Shown piece after piece: positions 16,710 through 27,659 of a stretch of DNA of 64,000 nt. Position numbers and translations under genes: made by a program. The notes under the pieces are model-generated. The model was not told where the DNA came from, searched no databases, and worked only from the letters and a program-made list of their open reading frames with translations. Numbering within the stretch: position 1 is the first letter of the stretch; each line of letters opens with the position of its first letter. The stretch is from Sphingomonas sp. Leaf67 (lineage in GTDB: Bacteria; Pseudomonadota; Alphaproteobacteria; Sphingomonadales; Sphingomonadaceae). The stretch covers positions 486,362 through 550,361 of the forward strand of contig NZ_LMLP01000021.1 of assembly GCF_001421965.1 (NCBI RefSeq), read 5' to 3'.

Positions 16710-17993
16710 TTACAACCGGATCGCCACCGACTTCGCGTGCGCCGGCAGCCCTTCGGCCCCGGCAAGCGTCACCGCCGCCGGCCCGATCTTCGCCAGCGCC
16801 GCCGCGTCCAGCCCCAGAAAGCTCGTCCGCTTCATATAGTCCAGCACCGACAGCCCCGATGCGAACCGCGCCCGCCGTCCGGTCGGCAGCACGTGGTTCG
16901 GCCCGGCGACATAATCGCCGACCGCCTCCGGCGTGTACCGCCCGAGGAACACCGATCCGGCATGGCGCACCGCCCGGAACAGCGGTTCGGGATCGCCGAC
17001 CGCCAACTCCAGATGCTCGGGCGCGAGCCGATCGACCAACGGGATCGCATCGGCCAGCGTCGGCACGATCACGATCGCGCCGTTCGCATCCCAGCTCGCC
17101 CGCGCCACCTGTCCGGTCGCGAGGTCGGCGATCTGGCCGTCGACCGCCTTGGCCACCCGGTCGGCAAAGCCGGCATCGTCGGTGAACAGGATCGACTGGC
17201 TGGTCGGATCATGCTCGGCCTGGCTCAGCAAGTCGGCGGCGATCCATTCGGGGTCGTTCTGCCCGTCGGCGACGACCACGATTTCGGACGGGCCGGCGAC
17301 CATGTCGATGCCGACCACGCCGTATAGCTGGCGCTTCGCCTCGGCGACCCACGCATTGCCCGGCCCGGTCACGACATCGACCGCCGCGATCCGGTCGGTG
17401 CCATAGGCGAGCGCGGCGACGGCCTGCGCCCCGCCGATCCGCCACACTTCGTCGACCCCGGCCAGCGCGGCGGCGGCCAGCACCAGCGGATTGACCTCGC
17501 CCTTGGGCGTCGGCGTCACCATCACGATCCGCTCGACCCCGGCGACCTTGGCCGGGACCACGTTCATCAGCACCGACGACGGATAGGCCGCGCGGCCGCC
17601 GGGGACATAGACCCCCGCCGCCGCCACCGCGCTCCACCGCGCGCCCAGCCGCACGCCATCGGCATCGACCTCGTCGCGATCCTCGGGCCGCTGCTTGGCG
17701 TGGTAGGCGACGATTCGGTCATGCGCGAGTTCCAGCGCCGCGCGCAGGTCGGGGTCGAGGCCCCCCATCGCCGCATCGCACGTCGCTCGCTCGATACGCC
17801 AGCCGGTCGCATCCGGATCATGGCCATCGAACTTCTCGGTAAATGCCCGCACCGCCGCATCGCCGTCGTCGCGCACCGCGCGCAGGATCGCGGTCACGTC
17901 GCGCGCCACGTCGCTGTCCGCCTCGCGCCGGGCATCGACCAGCGCCGTGAAGTCGGCGGCGAACCCTGCCGCGCTCGTATCCAGCCGGATCAT
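16710..17993 (-). CDS. hisD: Histidinol dehydrogenase
   Basis: A 427-residue enzyme for the last two oxidation steps of histidine synthesis (histidinol to histidine, NAD-dependent). The zinc-site motif [11 protein letters not shown], the catalytic APEHLEL and the [10 protein letters not shown] region are all present. It overlaps hisG by 4 bases. The length is normal for the family. Confidence 0.97.
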   Translation of the reverse strand: MIRLDTSAAGFAADFTALVDARREADSDVARDVTAILRAVRDDGDAAVRAFTEKFDGHDPDATGWRIERATCDAAMGGLDPDLRAALELAHDRIVAYHAKQRPEDRDEVDADGVRLGARWSAVAAAGVYVPGGRAAYPSSVLMNVVPAKVAGVERIVMVTPTPKGEVNPLVLAAAALAGVDEVWRIGGAQAVAALAYGTDRIAAVDVVTGPGNAWVAEAKRQLYGVVGIDMVAGPSEIVVVADGQNDPEWIAADLLSQAEHDPTSQSILFTDDAGFADRVAKAVDGQIADLATGQVARASWDANGAIVIVPTLADAIPLVDRLAPEHLELAVGDPEPLFRAVRHAGSVFLGRYTPEAVGDYVAGPNHVLPTGRRARFASGLSVLDYMKRTSFLGLDAAALAKIGPAAVTLAGAEGLPAHAKSVAIRL

Positions 17994-18640
17994 GCCGCCA
18001 CCGCCCGGCGGAACGCATCGACCAGCGGCACGACGGCCCCACGCGTCTTGAACGCCGCGCGATTAACGACCAGCCGCGACGTCACCTCGGCGATGGTTTC
18101 GACCTCGACCAATCCATTCTCCTTCAGCGTCCGTCCCGACGACACCAGATCGACGATGCGCGGGGCGAGGCCCAGCACCGGGGCCAGCTCCATCGCGCCG
18201 TTCAGCTTCACGCACTCGGCCTGAACGCCCCGCGCCGCGAAGTGGCGCTGGGTGGTGTGCGGATATTTGGTGGCGATGCGCACATGGCTCCACCCGCGCG
18301 GATCGTCGGTCGCCGCAAGGCGTGCCGGTTCGGCGACCGAGATGCGACAATGCCCGATCTTCAGGTCGACCGGTGCGTACAGCTCCGAATAGTCGAACTC
18401 GGCCAGCACGTCAGACCCGACGATGCCCAGCTGCGCCGCGCCATGGGCGACGAACGTCGCGACGTCGAACGCACGCACCCGGATCAGGTCGATATCGGCG
18501 CGGTCGGTGCGGAAGCGCAACGCGCGGCTGTCGGGATCGCGGAACGCCGCTTCGGGCACGATGCCGGCGCGCGCGAGCAGCGGCATGGCTTCTTCGAGGA
18601 TACGCCCTTTGGGCACGGCGATGATGATGGGGTCGGTCAT
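17990..18640 (-). CDS. hisG: ATP phosphoribosyltransferase, short form
   Basis: A 216-residue first enzyme of histidine synthesis (ATP plus PRPP). The N-terminal [21 protein letters not shown] and the PRPP loop [27 protein letters not shown] are diagnostic. The length is that of the short form, which lacks the C-terminal regulatory domain and normally needs HisZ for activity; hisZ is not in this window. The frame extends 40 codons upstream, but ATG 18640 fits homologues. Confidence 0.95.
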   Translation of the reverse strand: MTDPIIIAVPKGRILEEAMPLLARAGIVPEAAFRDPDSRALRFRTDRADIDLIRVRAFDVATFVAHGAAQLGIVGSDVLAEFDYSELYAPVDLKIGHCRISVAEPARLAATDDPRGWSHVRIATKYPHTTQRHFAARGVQAECVKLNGAMELAPVLGLAPRIVDLVSSGRTLKENGLVEVETIAEVTSRLVVNRAAFKTRGAVVPLVDAFRRAVAA

Positions 18641-18690
18641 GGGCGACTGGCGCTTTACTTGGGGCGCACGGCGGGCGCAACACGCGCTCC

Positions 18691-19722
18691 ATGGCCGATG
18701 AACCGACGAATCGCCTCGCCTTCCGCCAGCAGGCGGCGTTCTGCGCCGCGATGGCGGCACCGATCACCGCCCGCGTCTGCGACGCGCTCGCCACCGCGCT
18801 GGCTCGCGACGGCCGGACCGGGCGGCGCGTGCTCGACTGGCCGGGCGATCCGATCCCCGACGCGCTGCCGCTGCGGCTGGTCGGGGGGCTGCATGCGCTG
18901 GCCCGGAGCGGCATCGATCGCGATCTGACCGCGCTGTTCGCCGGTGCCGGCGAGCCGCAGGCGATCCTGCACCGGGCGCTGGACGACCATGACGCGATGC
19001 TGCTGCCATGGCTCGACGGCCCGCCGCAGACCAACGAGCCGATGCGCTCGGGCGTGCTGATGGTTGGGCTGCTGGCAGTCGCGCGGCGGCACGGTCCCGT
19101 CCTCGACATTCTCGAAATCGGGTCGAGCGCCGGCCTCAACCTGCTGATCGATCGTTACCGCTTCGATCTGGGCGGGGTGCCGGTCGGCCGCGCCGACGCC
19201 CCGGTCGCGATCGTCCCCGATTGGCGCGGCACCCCGCCCCCGGAGGTGCCGATCCGGATCGAACGGGTGCGCGGCGTCGATATCCAGCCGCTCGACGCCA
19301 CCGACCCCGCGGTCGCGACCCGCCTGTCGGGCTATATCTGGGCCGACCAGCCCGAACGGCAGGAACGGCTGGGGGCGGCGACCGCGATGCTGCGCGCGGA
19401 CCCGGTCGATCTGGTCGCGGGCGATGCCGTCGGCTGGCTGCGCGATCGCCTCGCCGAACCGCAGGCGACCGGCGTCACCCGCGTGCTGATGCACTCGGTC
19501 GTCTGGCAATATCTCGGCGACGACCGTCGTGCCGCGATACACCGCATGATGGCGGAAGCCGCCGATGCCGCCACCACCGACCGCCCGCTCGCCTGGGTCC
19601 GGATGGAGCCCGATCGCGTCCTGCAACGGCAGGAGCTGATCGTGCAGAGCTGGCCCGGCCATGGCGAACCGCAGATGCTCGCCACCGCCCACGCCCATGG
19701 AGCGTGGATCGCTGCGACGTGA
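18691..19722 (+). CDS. DUF2332 protein
   Basis: A 343-residue protein of the DUF2332 family. The part around 140-160 ([20 protein letters not shown]) looks like a methyltransferase motif I, and later parts ([11 protein letters not shown]) follow a Rossmann-like order. No biochemical role is established for the family. It is divergent from hisG with only 50 bases between. Its stop overlaps the GTG of thiL, so they are co-translated. Confidence 0.8.
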   Translation: MADEPTNRLAFRQQAAFCAAMAAPITARVCDALATALARDGRTGRRVLDWPGDPIPDALPLRLVGGLHALARSGIDRDLTALFAGAGEPQAILHRALDDHDAMLLPWLDGPPQTNEPMRSGVLMVGLLAVARRHGPVLDILEIGSSAGLNLLIDRYRFDLGGVPVGRADAPVAIVPDWRGTPPPEVPIRIERVRGVDIQPLDATDPAVATRLSGYIWADQPERQERLGAATAMLRADPVDLVAGDAVGWLRDRLAEPQATGVTRVLMHSVVWQYLGDDRRAAIHRMMAEAADAATTDRPLAWVRMEPDRVLQRQELIVQSWPGHGEPQMLATAHAHGAWIAAT

Positions 19723-20594
19723 CCGAGGCCGACTTCCTCGCCGCGCTGCGCACCCTGCCGCTCCACCCCGGCGCACACGGCCTGACCGACGACGCCGCGC
19801 ACCTCGGCGACCTCGTCCTGACCAAGGACATGATCGTCGCGGGCGTCCATTTCCTTGCCAGCGATCCCCCCGCCGATATCGCGTGGAAACTGGTCGCAAC
19901 CAACCTGTCGGACCTTGCCGCCAAAGGTGCGGTGCCGGTGGGGGTTATGCTGGGGGTTCCGATCGGCGACGATGCATGGGACCGCGCGTTCCTAGCCGGC
20001 CTCGACGACGTGCTCCGCGCCTTCGACTGCCCCCTGCTCGGCGGCGACACGGTGACGCTGCCCGCCGACAGCCCCCGCTTCCTGTCGCTGACCGCGCTCG
20101 GCCGTAGCGCCCGCGCCCCGCGTCGCGACGGCGCGAAGGCGGGCGATGCGCTCTGGGTAACCGGCACGATCGGCGATGCCGGCGCGGGCCTCGCCATCGC
20201 GCAAGGCGCGGCGGGGCCGGCCGCGCTGCTGAACCGCTACCGCCGCCCGACCCCGCGCCTTGCCGAAGGACGGGCGCTGGCACCACTCGTCCACGCGATG
20301 ATGGACGTGTCCGACGGCCTGCTGATCGACGCGACGCGCATGGCGGCGGCAAGCGGACTGGCAGTGACGATCGATCTGGCGGCAGTGCCGCTGTCGCCCG
20401 ACTTGCGGGCGTTCGGCCATGACGCGCTGACGGCAGCGACGGCGGGCGACGATTACGAACTGCTTTTCGCCTGCAATACCACGCCGCCGGTAGCAGCGAC
20501 CCGGATCGGGACATTCGCCGTCGGCACAGGCCTGTCACTGGTAGATGCAGGCCACCCCGTCCCTCTCCCCAATCGACTAGGCTACCAACACTAA
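19719..20594 (+). CDS. thiL: Thiamine-monophosphate kinase
   Basis: A 291-residue kinase making thiamine diphosphate from thiamine phosphate. It has the N-terminal DDAAHLG site, TKDMIVAGVHF, LSDLAAKGAVP, the LLGGDTV metal loop and MMDVSDGLLID. The start is GTG 19719, overlapping the DUF2332 stop; the frame upstream of this is not ThiL. The typical 'hxR' residues after the Asp pair are altered, but overall length and order are normal. Confidence 0.93.
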   Translation: MTEADFLAALRTLPLHPGAHGLTDDAAHLGDLVLTKDMIVAGVHFLASDPPADIAWKLVATNLSDLAAKGAVPVGVMLGVPIGDDAWDRAFLAGLDDVLRAFDCPLLGGDTVTLPADSPRFLSLTALGRSARAPRRDGAKAGDALWVTGTIGDAGAGLAIAQGAAGPAALLNRYRRPTPRLAEGRALAPLVHAMMDVSDGLLIDATRMAAASGLAVTIDLAAVPLSPDLRAFGHDALTAATAGDDYELLFACNTTPPVAATRIGTFAVGTGLSLVDAGHPVPLPNRLGYQH

Positions 20595-20596
20595 AT

Positions 20597-20712
20597 CCTC
20601 CCCGGCACGGGGAGGGGGACCAGCCGAAGGCTGGTGGAGGGGGGTGTCCCCGAACGATCCACCTGTGGAAGCCCCCCGCTGCGCGACGGTCCCCCTCCCC
20701 GGCACGGGGAGG
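20597..20712. repeat. Palindromic repeat, family C (long copy)
   Basis: It starts and ends with CCTCCCCGGCACGGGGAGG, and the interior carries inverted GGGGGACC/GGTCCCCC arms. It lies between thiL and hppA. A short relative, CCTCCCCGGCCCGGGGAGG, is at 56419-56437. Confidence 0.75.
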
Positions 20713-20814
20713 AATTAACGGTTGCCTCCCCCGCCCATGCGCATAAGCTGCCCCGCTTCCAAGGGGTTCGACCCGACGAGACAGCCGGGCGGCCCCATGC
20801 AGGAGGGGTTGCGG

Positions 20815-22989
20815 ATGACGATAGTCTATCTGGCCATGGCGTGTGGTGCGCTGGCCGTGTTGTACGGTGTGTTCACGAGTATGCAGGTGCTGCGCGCCTC
20901 GCCGGGCGACGCGCGGATGCAGGATATCGCCGCCGCAATCCAGGAAGGGGCGAAGGCCTATCTGGGTCGCCAGTATCGCACCATCGCCATCGTCGGCGTG
21001 ATCGTCGCCATCATCCTGTTCCCCACGCTCGGGCCGCTGTCGACGGTCGGGTTCTTGATTGGCGCGATCCTGTCGGGCGTCGCGGGCTATGTCGGCATGG
21101 AAATTTCGGTCCGCGCCAACGTCCGTACCGCAGAGGCCGCGCGAGGCTCGCTGCAGGGCGGCCTCACCATGGCGTTCCGCTCGGGCGCGATCACCGGGAT
21201 GCTGGTCGCCGGCCTCGGCCTGCTCGCGATCTCGGGCATCTTCTGGTACCTCGTCGCCATCGCCGGCCACGGTCCGGGCGACCGCGAAGTCATCGAGGCG
21301 CTGACCGCGCTTGCCTTCGGCGCATCGCTGATCTCGATCTTCGCGCGGCTGGGCGGCGGCATCTTTACCAAGGCGGCCGATGTCGGCGCCGATCTGGTGG
21401 GCAAGGTCGAGGCGGGCATCCCGGAGGACGACCCCCGCAACCCAGCCGTAATCGCCGATAACGTCGGCGACAATGTCGGCGACTGCGCCGGCATGGCCGC
21501 CGACCTGTTCGAAACCTATGTCGTCACCATCGGCCTGACGATGGTGTCGATCGCGTTGCTGGTTCAGGCACCGCCCGCCGAACTGCTGCGGTTGATGGCG
21601 TTGCCGCTGATCGTCGGCGGGGTGTGTATCGTCACCTCGATCCTCGGCACCTACATGGTCCGGCTGGGCAAGGGGCAGTCGATCATGGGCGCGCTGTACA
21701 AGGGGTTCTGGACCACCGCGCTGCTGGCGGTCCCCGCCATCTGGTTCGCGGCCAGCTGGGCGCTGGGCGATCTCAACGCCGTGATCGGCGGCGCGGGCTT
21801 CCTCGATCCCGGCGGCGATACGCTGACCGTCGAGGGGGCGCTGGGGGCACAGGCCCCGGTCGCCGGACAAAGCTTTACCGGCATGGACCTGTTCTGGTGC
21901 ATGATGATCGGCCTCGCCGTCACCGCCGCACTCGTGTGGATCACCGAATATTACACCGGCACCGCCTATCGCCCGGTCAAGTCGATCGCGAAGGCCAGCG
22001 TCACCGGTCATGGCACCAACGTCATTCAGGGCCTCGCGATCAGCCTCGAATCGACGGCATTGCCGACGCTGGTGATCGTGATCGCGGTGATCGCGTCCTA
22101 CCAGCTGGCCGGCATCATCGGCGTCGCCTTTGCCGCGACCGCGCTGCTGGCGCTCGCCGGTATGGTCGTCGCCCTCGATGCGTACGGCCCGGTGACCGAC
22201 AATGCCGGCGGCATCGCCGAGATGGCCAACCTTCCGGACGAGGTCCGCCGCCGCACCGACGCTCTCGACGCGGTCGGCAACACGACCAAGGCGGTGACGA
22301 AGGGCTATGCGATCGGCTCCGCCGCGCTCGCCGCGCTCGTCCTGTTCGGGGCCTACACCACCGACCTGAAGCTGTTCTTCCCCGACCTGACCGTCGATTT
22401 CTCGCTGTCCAACCCCTATGTCATCGTCGGGCTGCTGCTCGGCGCGCTGCTCCCCTATCTGTTCGGGGCGTTCGGCATGACCGCGGTCGGCCGCGCGGCG
22501 GGTTCGGTGGTCGAGGATGTCCGCGCGCAGTTCGCTGCCGATCCCGGTATCATGGCCGGCACAAGCCGTCCGAATTACGGCCGCACCGTCGATATCGTCA
22601 CCCGCGCCGCGATCCGCGAGATGATTATCCCCTCGCTCCTCCCCGTCCTGTCCCCTGTCGCGGTCTATTACATCATGACGTGGGTCGCCGGACAGGCGCA
22701 GGGGTTCGCGGCCCTCGGCGCGATGCTGCTCGGCGTCATCGTCTCCGGCCTGTTCGTCGCCATCTCGATGACCAGCGGCGGCGGCGCATGGGACAATGCC
22801 AAGAAATATATCGAGGACGGTAATTACGGCGGCAAGGGATCGGAGGCGCACAAGGCGGCGGTGACCGGCGATACCGTCGGCGATCCGTACAAGGATACTG
22901 CCGGCCCGGCGGTCAATCCGATGATCAAGATCACCAACATCGTCGCGCTGTTGCTGCTGGCGGCCCTTGCCGGACACACCGCCGGATAG
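20815..22989 (+). CDS. hppA: Membrane-bound proton-translocating pyrophosphatase, K+-independent type
   Basis: A 724-residue integral membrane enzyme with about 16 helices. It couples pyrophosphate hydrolysis to proton pumping. The substrate loop [19 protein letters not shown] and the Asp-rich [18 protein letters not shown] are intact, as is the C-terminal [17 protein letters not shown]. In GNTTKA the lysine marks the K+-independent subfamily (K+-dependent enzymes have Ala). ATG 20815 is chosen because AGGAGG ends 8 bases upstream; the frame continues further up through a repeat. Confidence 0.96.
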   Translation: MTIVYLAMACGALAVLYGVFTSMQVLRASPGDARMQDIAAAIQEGAKAYLGRQYRTIAIVGVIVAIILFPTLGPLSTVGFLIGAILSGVAGYVGMEISVRANVRTAEAARGSLQGGLTMAFRSGAITGMLVAGLGLLAISGIFWYLVAIAGHGPGDREVIEALTALAFGASLISIFARLGGGIFTKAADVGADLVGKVEAGIPEDDPRNPAVIADNVGDNVGDCAGMAADLFETYVVTIGLTMVSIALLVQAPPAELLRLMALPLIVGGVCIVTSILGTYMVRLGKGQSIMGALYKGFWTTALLAVPAIWFAASWALGDLNAVIGGAGFLDPGGDTLTVEGALGAQAPVAGQSFTGMDLFWCMMIGLAVTAALVWITEYYTGTAYRPVKSIAKASVTGHGTNVIQGLAISLESTALPTLVIVIAVIASYQLAGIIGVAFAATALLALAGMVVALDAYGPVTDNAGGIAEMANLPDEVRRRTDALDAVGNTTKAVTKGYAIGSAALAALVLFGAYTTDLKLFFPDLTVDFSLSNPYVIVGLLLGALLPYLFGAFGMTAVGRAAGSVVEDVRAQFAADPGIMAGTSRPNYGRTVDIVTRAAIREMIIPSLLPVLSPVAVYYIMTWVAGQAQGFAALGAMLLGVIVSGLFVAISMTSGGGAWDNAKKYIEDGNYGGKGSEAHKAAVTGDTVGDPYKDTAGPAVNPMIKITNIVALLLLAALAGHTAG

Positions 22990-23112
22990 GTTCCTTTGAT
23001 CGATTGCGTCCCCCGTCCGCCGCGTTAGGATCGACGGCGGATGGGGGCGTCCAGTCTTGCCGGAACAGGTGCGCGGGGCGCGCATCCCGGCCGCCCCCGA
23101 ACAGGGGGGTTC

Positions 23113-25068
23113 ATGCGGTTCGTTGCGGCCATCGGCCTTGTCCTTGCCACCGTCGCTCCGGCACAGACGCCGCCGCCTGCGGACAAATCCGCCAAGGTCG
23201 ATGCGGCCAAGGTCGATCCCGCCACGCCGGTCCCGATCGAGGCGTTCGCCGAACTGCCATCGATCGAATCGCCCAAATTGTCGCCCGACGGTACCCGCGT
23301 CGTCGCCAAGAGCGCGATCGGCGGCAAACAGGTGCTGGTGCTGTCGCAGTTGAGCGGCGATGCCCGCAACGTCGGGCTGGGCACGCCCGAGGATACCGAC
23401 ATCAACTGGTGGCGCTGGGTCAATGACGACTGGCTGATCGTCGGGCTGGGTACGCAGCAACTGCTCTACGGCAACGAATATTACGTCACCCGCGTGCTGA
23501 GCGTGAAGGCCGATTTCAAGACGACCCGTCGGCTCGACTGGGATAAATCGGGCCTGCGCGCCGACGATGTGCTGTGGGTCGCGCATGACGGCAGCCCGCG
23601 CATCCTGCTGTCGCGCCAGACGGGGATCGAAAACGAATCCGACTTCAACCCGACCGTGTTCGAAGTCGACGTATCGACCGGCAAATCGCGCCGCGTCGCC
23701 GATGGCCGCCCCAACGTCTATAGCTGGTATGCCGACGGACAGGGGCAGGTCCGTGCCGCCTATCAATATAACGACCAGTCGCGGCGCTCCGCGCTGCTGT
23801 ACCGTGCGAACAATACCGAAAGCTTCCGTGTCATCGCCCGGCGCGAACGCAAGGACGACGACGGTCTGACCATCCCGATCACCTTCCGCACCGACGGCAG
23901 CGCGATCGCGCTGGACGACGAAGGCGGCTTCACCTCGGTCTATCAGGTATCGCTGCCCGACCTCGCGCTGGGGAAGAAACTTTATTCGCTCGAGGGGTAC
24001 GACATCGACGGCATCATCGACAATGCCGACGAGAACGACGTCGCCGGCGTGACCGTAACCGAACGCTACGGACGGACCACATGGTTCGACGAGAAGTTGA
24101 AGACACTGCAAACCGACATCAACGCCTCGATCGGCGACCGTCGCGCGCGGATCGTGTCGTGGGACCGCAAGCGCGACAAGTTCCTGGTGGAGGTCGCGGC
24201 AGCCTCCCAACCCGGCGGCCTGTATTACTGGGACAGCGCGTTCAGCCGGATGCAGCGTATCGCGTGGAACAGCAAGACGTTGCAGAGCCGCCGCCTCTCG
24301 CCGGTCGGCACCATCCGCTATGCCGCGCGCGACGGAACCTTGATCGAGGCGGTACTGACCATGCCGCGCCACCGGCTGAACCAGAAGAACCTGCCGCTGA
24401 TCGTCCTGCCGCATGGTGGCCCCTCGGCCCGCGACAGCGAGGGCTGGGATTGGTGGACGCAATATCTGGCCGAGCTCGGCTATGTCGTGATCCAGCCCAA
24501 TTATCGCGGATCGTCGGGCTATGGCACCGCCTTCGCCCGGAAGGGGGCCGGCGAATGGGGCCTGAAGATGCAGGACGATCTGAACGACGCGGTCACCCAT
24601 CTGGCAAAGGAAGGGATCGCCGATCCCAAGCGCGCCTGCATGGTCGGCGCGTCTTATGGCGGCTATGCGGCGATGCGCGCCGCCCAGCGCGACGGCAACT
24701 TGTACCGCTGCGCGATCAGCTATGCCGGCGTGTCCGATCTGGCGGCGCTGCGCCGCTATGACAGCCAGTTCCTGAACGGCCGCACCATCGGCGACTGGCT
24801 GCGCAGCCAGGCACCCGATTTCCAGACGGTCTCGCCCCGCTTCCACGCCGCCGACTTCTCGACGCCGATCCTGCTGATGCATGGCAAGGTCGACAAGCGC
24901 GTGCCGGTCGCACAGTCGCGGATGCTTGCCGCCGAACTGAAACGGGCGGGCAAATCCTATCGCTATGTCGAACAGCCGCTCGGCGACCATTTCTTCTCCC
25001 GTGGCGAGGACCGGCTGCAATTCCTGCAAGAGATGACCGCGTTCCTGAAGGAGCATAACCCGGCCTGA
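23113..25068 (+). CDS. Exported S9 family peptidase (prolyl oligopeptidase / acylaminoacyl peptidase type)
   Basis: A 651-residue protein with a signal peptide ([19 protein letters not shown]). A beta-propeller-like N-terminal part (about 45-390) precedes an alpha/beta hydrolase domain with Ser514 (GASYGGY), Asp594 (GKVDKRVP) and His626 (GDHFF). S9 peptidases cut short peptides, often after proline. ATG 23113 is preferred over the in-frame ATG at 23041 because of the signal peptide and a GGGGG ribosome-binding site. It is monocistronic. Confidence 0.92.
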   Translation: MRFVAAIGLVLATVAPAQTPPPADKSAKVDAAKVDPATPVPIEAFAELPSIESPKLSPDGTRVVAKSAIGGKQVLVLSQLSGDARNVGLGTPEDTDINWWRWVNDDWLIVGLGTQQLLYGNEYYVTRVLSVKADFKTTRRLDWDKSGLRADDVLWVAHDGSPRILLSRQTGIENESDFNPTVFEVDVSTGKSRRVADGRPNVYSWYADGQGQVRAAYQYNDQSRRSALLYRANNTESFRVIARRERKDDDGLTIPITFRTDGSAIALDDEGGFTSVYQVSLPDLALGKKLYSLEGYDIDGIIDNADENDVAGVTVTERYGRTTWFDEKLKTLQTDINASIGDRRARIVSWDRKRDKFLVEVAAASQPGGLYYWDSAFSRMQRIAWNSKTLQSRRLSPVGTIRYAARDGTLIEAVLTMPRHRLNQKNLPLIVLPHGGPSARDSEGWDWWTQYLAELGYVVIQPNYRGSSGYGTAFARKGAGEWGLKMQDDLNDAVTHLAKEGIADPKRACMVGASYGGYAAMRAAQRDGNLYRCAISYAGVSDLAALRRYDSQFLNGRTIGDWLRSQAPDFQTVSPRFHAADFSTPILLMHGKVDKRVPVAQSRMLAAELKRAGKSYRYVEQPLGDHFFSRGEDRLQFLQEMTAFLKEHNPA

Positions 25069-25089
25069 CCGGGCAATCCCCCACCTACC

Positions 25090-25118
25090 GTCACCCGAAG
25101 GCTAGACCCGGGGGTGAC
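25090..25118. repeat. Short hairpin repeat, family E (diverged copy)
   Basis: GTCACCC ... GGGGGTGAC with an altered centre, 22 bases after the peptidase stop. It is the same kind of element as 16663-16689. Confidence 0.5.
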
Positions 25119-25295
25119 GTGCGAGTGCGGACCACCCGCACCTTGCGCCCGCCCGGCACCGCGCCTATTTTCGTCCAAACTACGACGACCGGCCGTGTCA
25201 GCCACGGGTCCGGCCGTTCGCGCTTTCCTTTTTTATGGTTTGCGCCTATGGGGACCCGCCCGGTTCCGGTGCGCCCTTATTCACGAGGTATTTGT

Positions 25296-25514
25296 TTGGC
25301 GAAGGAAGAACTTCTCGAAATGCGCGGCCAGGTGGTCGAATTGCTGCCCAACGCGATGTTCCGCGTCCGGCTCGAGAACGATCACGAAATCCTCGGACAC
25401 ACTGCCGGCAAGATGCGCAAGAACCGCATCCGCGTGCTGGTCGGTGACGAAGTGCTGGTCGAACTGACCCCGTATGACCTGACCAAGGGTCGCATTACCT
25501 ACCGCTTCAAGTAA
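25296..25514 (+). CDS. infA: Translation initiation factor IF-1
   Basis: A 72-residue S1/OB-fold protein ([21 protein letters not shown] at the start, [20 protein letters not shown] in the middle, GRITYRFK at the end). It binds the ribosomal A site during initiation. The start is TTG 25296, preceded by GAGG at 25285-25288; there is no ATG at the family N-terminus. It heads the infA-maf-RNase-yacG run. Confidence 0.97.
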   Translation: MAKEELLEMRGQVVELLPNAMFRVRLENDHEILGHTAGKMRKNRIRVLVGDEVLVELTPYDLTKGRITYRFK

Positions 25515-25543
25515 GCGGACCCCGCGTGACCGGACCTGCGGCC

Positions 25544-26113
25544 ATGCGCCTGATTCTCGCCTCGACCTCGCCCCGCCGCCGCGACCTGCTGGCGCGGATC
25601 GGCGCGGTGCCCGATCGCGTCGAGGCACCCGATATCGATGAAACCCCGCTGAAAGGCGAATTGCCGCGTCCCTATGCGCTGCGCCTTGCCGAGGCGAAGG
25701 CGCGCGCGATCGGTCCGGTCGAGGGTGCGGTGGTGCTGGCCGGCGACACGACGATCGCGCTCGGTCGCCGCATCCTGCCCCCCGCCACCAGCGAGGACGT
25801 GCAGCGCGAGCTGCTCGGTCTGCTGTCGGGGCGTCGCCATCACTGCCTGTCGGCGGTATGCGTGCTGATGCCCGACGGACAGGCGCGCATTCGCATCGCC
25901 GATACGATCGTCGCCTTCAAGCGGCTCGAACCGCGCGAGATCGACGCGTACATCGCGTGCGGCGAAGGGTTGGGCAAGGCTGGCGGCTATGCGATTCAGG
26001 GGCGCGCGGAAGCTTTCGTGCGTTTCCTTTCCGGCAGCCATTCGGGCGTGATTGGCCTGCCGCTGTTCGATACCCGCGCGCTGCTCGAAACCGCCGGCGT
26101 TGCGCTTGGCTGA
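25544..26113 (+). CDS. maf: Maf-like nucleotide pyrophosphatase
   Basis: A 189-residue Maf protein. It opens with LILASTSPRRRDLLARIG and has the catalytic LAGDTTIAL and GKAGGYAIQG motifs. Maf enzymes hydrolyse non-canonical or selected dNTPs/NTPs to the monophosphate. ATG 25544 matches the family N-terminus; a GTG at 25526 would add six residues. The stop overlaps the following TTG start. Confidence 0.93.
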   Translation: MRLILASTSPRRRDLLARIGAVPDRVEAPDIDETPLKGELPRPYALRLAEAKARAIGPVEGAVVLAGDTTIALGRRILPPATSEDVQRELLGLLSGRRHHCLSAVCVLMPDGQARIRIADTIVAFKRLEPREIDAYIACGEGLGKAGGYAIQGRAEAFVRFLSGSHSGVIGLPLFDTRALLETAGVALG

Positions 26114-27080
26114 CTGGATCGTCGAGCGCGGCATCGGCGAAGTCCGCGCCGCGCGTATCGTCGACGGCGACATTGTCGAGGCCCGGATCGAACCCGACGA
26201 CGCGTTGCGCGCGGGCACGATCGTCGCCGCCCGGCTGGTCCGCCGCCTGCCCGTCCGTAACGAGGGCATCGTCGCGTGGGACGATGGCGAGGCGCTGTTG
26301 AGACCCCTGCCCCGTACGGTCACCGAAGGCGCGACCTTGCTGGTCGAGATCACCCGCCCGGCCCTGTCCGAACCCGGCAAGCCCAAGCGCGCCCGCGCCC
26401 GTCCCGCCGCGCCCGACGCGCAACCGTGCGACGGTCCTTCGATCGCGGACCTGCCCGGCGCGCGCCTTGTCGGACCGTTCGATCGCGATCTTCTGGGTGA
26501 TGCCGGCTGGCCGCTGCTGATCGAGGAAGCGACCACCGGGCACGTCGCCTTTCCCGGCGGTGCGCTGTCGATCGCGCTGACCCCGGCGATGACGCTGATC
26601 GATATCGACGGCGACCTCGCCCCCGCAGCGCTCGCCATCGCCGGTGCGCGGGCGGCGGCAGCGGCGATCGCCCGGCTCGATATCGCCGGGTCGATCGGCA
26701 TCGACCTGCCGACGGTGAACGATAAGGCCGTCCGGCAGGCGACTGCCGAAGCGGTCGATGCCATCCTGCCGCAACCGTTCGAGCGCACCGCCGTCAACGG
26801 CTTCGGCTTCCTGCAGATCGTGCGGCGGCGGTCGCGTGCATCGCTCCCCGAACTGTTCGCCCATGTGCCTGCCCATGCCCGCGCGCTCCTGCGACAGGCG
26901 GAGCGCACCGGCGGCAGCGGCGAACGGACGCTGGCCGCGCATCCCGCTGTCATCGCGGCCGTCGCCGCCCGGCCGGACTGGATCGCGGCGGTCGAACGCA
27001 CGCTCGGCGCATCGCTCGCCTTGCGGGCGGAGAGCGGCCTCGCCATATCCGCGGGCCATGTCCAGGCCCGCTTCCCGTAA
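26106..27080 (+). CDS. Short RNase E/G family protein
   Basis: A 324-residue protein resembling the catalytic core of RNase E/G. It retains GG-AL-I-LTPAMTLIDIDG (Asp166/Asp168) and GSIGIDLP (Asp200), matching the two metal-binding Asp of RNase E. The N-terminus has only a reduced S1-like part, and there is no zinc-link CxxC. It is much shorter than E. coli RNase G (about 490 residues). TTG 26106 overlaps the maf stop. It probably acts in RNA processing, but activity is not certain. Confidence 0.82.
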   Translation: MADWIVERGIGEVRAARIVDGDIVEARIEPDDALRAGTIVAARLVRRLPVRNEGIVAWDDGEALLRPLPRTVTEGATLLVEITRPALSEPGKPKRARARPAAPDAQPCDGPSIADLPGARLVGPFDRDLLGDAGWPLLIEEATTGHVAFPGGALSIALTPAMTLIDIDGDLAPAALAIAGARAAAAAIARLDIAGSIGIDLPTVNDKAVRQATAEAVDAILPQPFERTAVNGFGFLQIVRRRSRASLPELFAHVPAHARALLRQAERTGGSGERTLAAHPAVIAAVAARPDWIAAVERTLGASLALRAESGLAISAGHVQARFP

Positions 27081-27258
27081 CCGCTGCCCACTGTGTTCGG
27101 CTCCGACCGATCCGGCCTTCCGTCCATTTTGCAGCCGCGGCTGTCGCGACCGCGACATGCTGAACTGGATGGGCGAAGGGTATCGGATCGCCGGTCCCGC
27201 CGCATCTTCCGACGAAAAATCGGAAACCGGGCTGGACAGCGACGATTCGCGCGGCTAA
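27058..27258 (+). CDS. yacG: DNA gyrase inhibitor YacG
   Basis: A 66-residue zinc protein with CPLCSAP...FRPFCSRGCRDRD (four Cys) and the following LNWMGEGYRI. YacG binds gyrase and blocks DNA binding. It overlaps the RNase gene by 23 bases, the usual arrangement maf-RNase-yacG in these bacteria. The acidic C-terminal tail is species-specific. Confidence 0.93.
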   Translation: MSRPASRNRCPLCSAPTDPAFRPFCSRGCRDRDMLNWMGEGYRIAGPAASSDEKSETGLDSDDSRG

Positions 27259-27287
27259 CAGGCCGGCTCTTCCGGTCACCCGGACAG

Positions 27288-27363
27288 GCCCAGGTAGCTC
27301 AGTTGGTAGAGCATGCGATTGAAAATCGCAGTGTCGGCGGTTCGATCCCGTCCCTGGGCACCA
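27288..27363 (+). tRNA. tRNA-Phe (GAA)
   Basis: The acceptor arms are GCCCAGG and CCTGGGC, the D-arm is GCTC-AGTTGGTA-GAGC, and the anticodon stem is TGCGA/TCGCA with loop TTGAAAA (anticodon GAA). The T-arm is GGCGG-TTCGATC-CCGTC, and CCA is encoded. It is 73 nt plus CCA, 29 bases after yacG. Confidence 0.97.
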
Positions 27364-27659
27364 CGCCTCATACATCGTCGTTCTGAACGGTAGAGCCGGG
27401 ACAAGCACCACCCGCGAACGCCGGGTGTAGCTCCGTGAGCGACGTCCCGCGTTCCTGACATGCTCGGACCCGTGCGTCGCCGTCCGGCAGGCTGCCGATA
27501 CCACCCGCTGAACCGTGCATTCCGCGTAACCGGCCTCGCCGCGTGCAATGACAAGGATGCCAGCGCTATCCGTAACCAGGGCTGACGGTGATCGCGATCC
27601 CCGCTAGATTGAGCGTCGACCGACTTCCCCTGCCGATACCGGCATTTCGACTGGAGACC

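Noticed and set aside
19945..25056. A 1703-codon open frame on the minus strand
   Set aside because: It runs antisense through thiL, hppA and the S9 peptidase. The translation is low-complexity Arg/Gly/Asp/Gln text typical of high-GC shadow frames.
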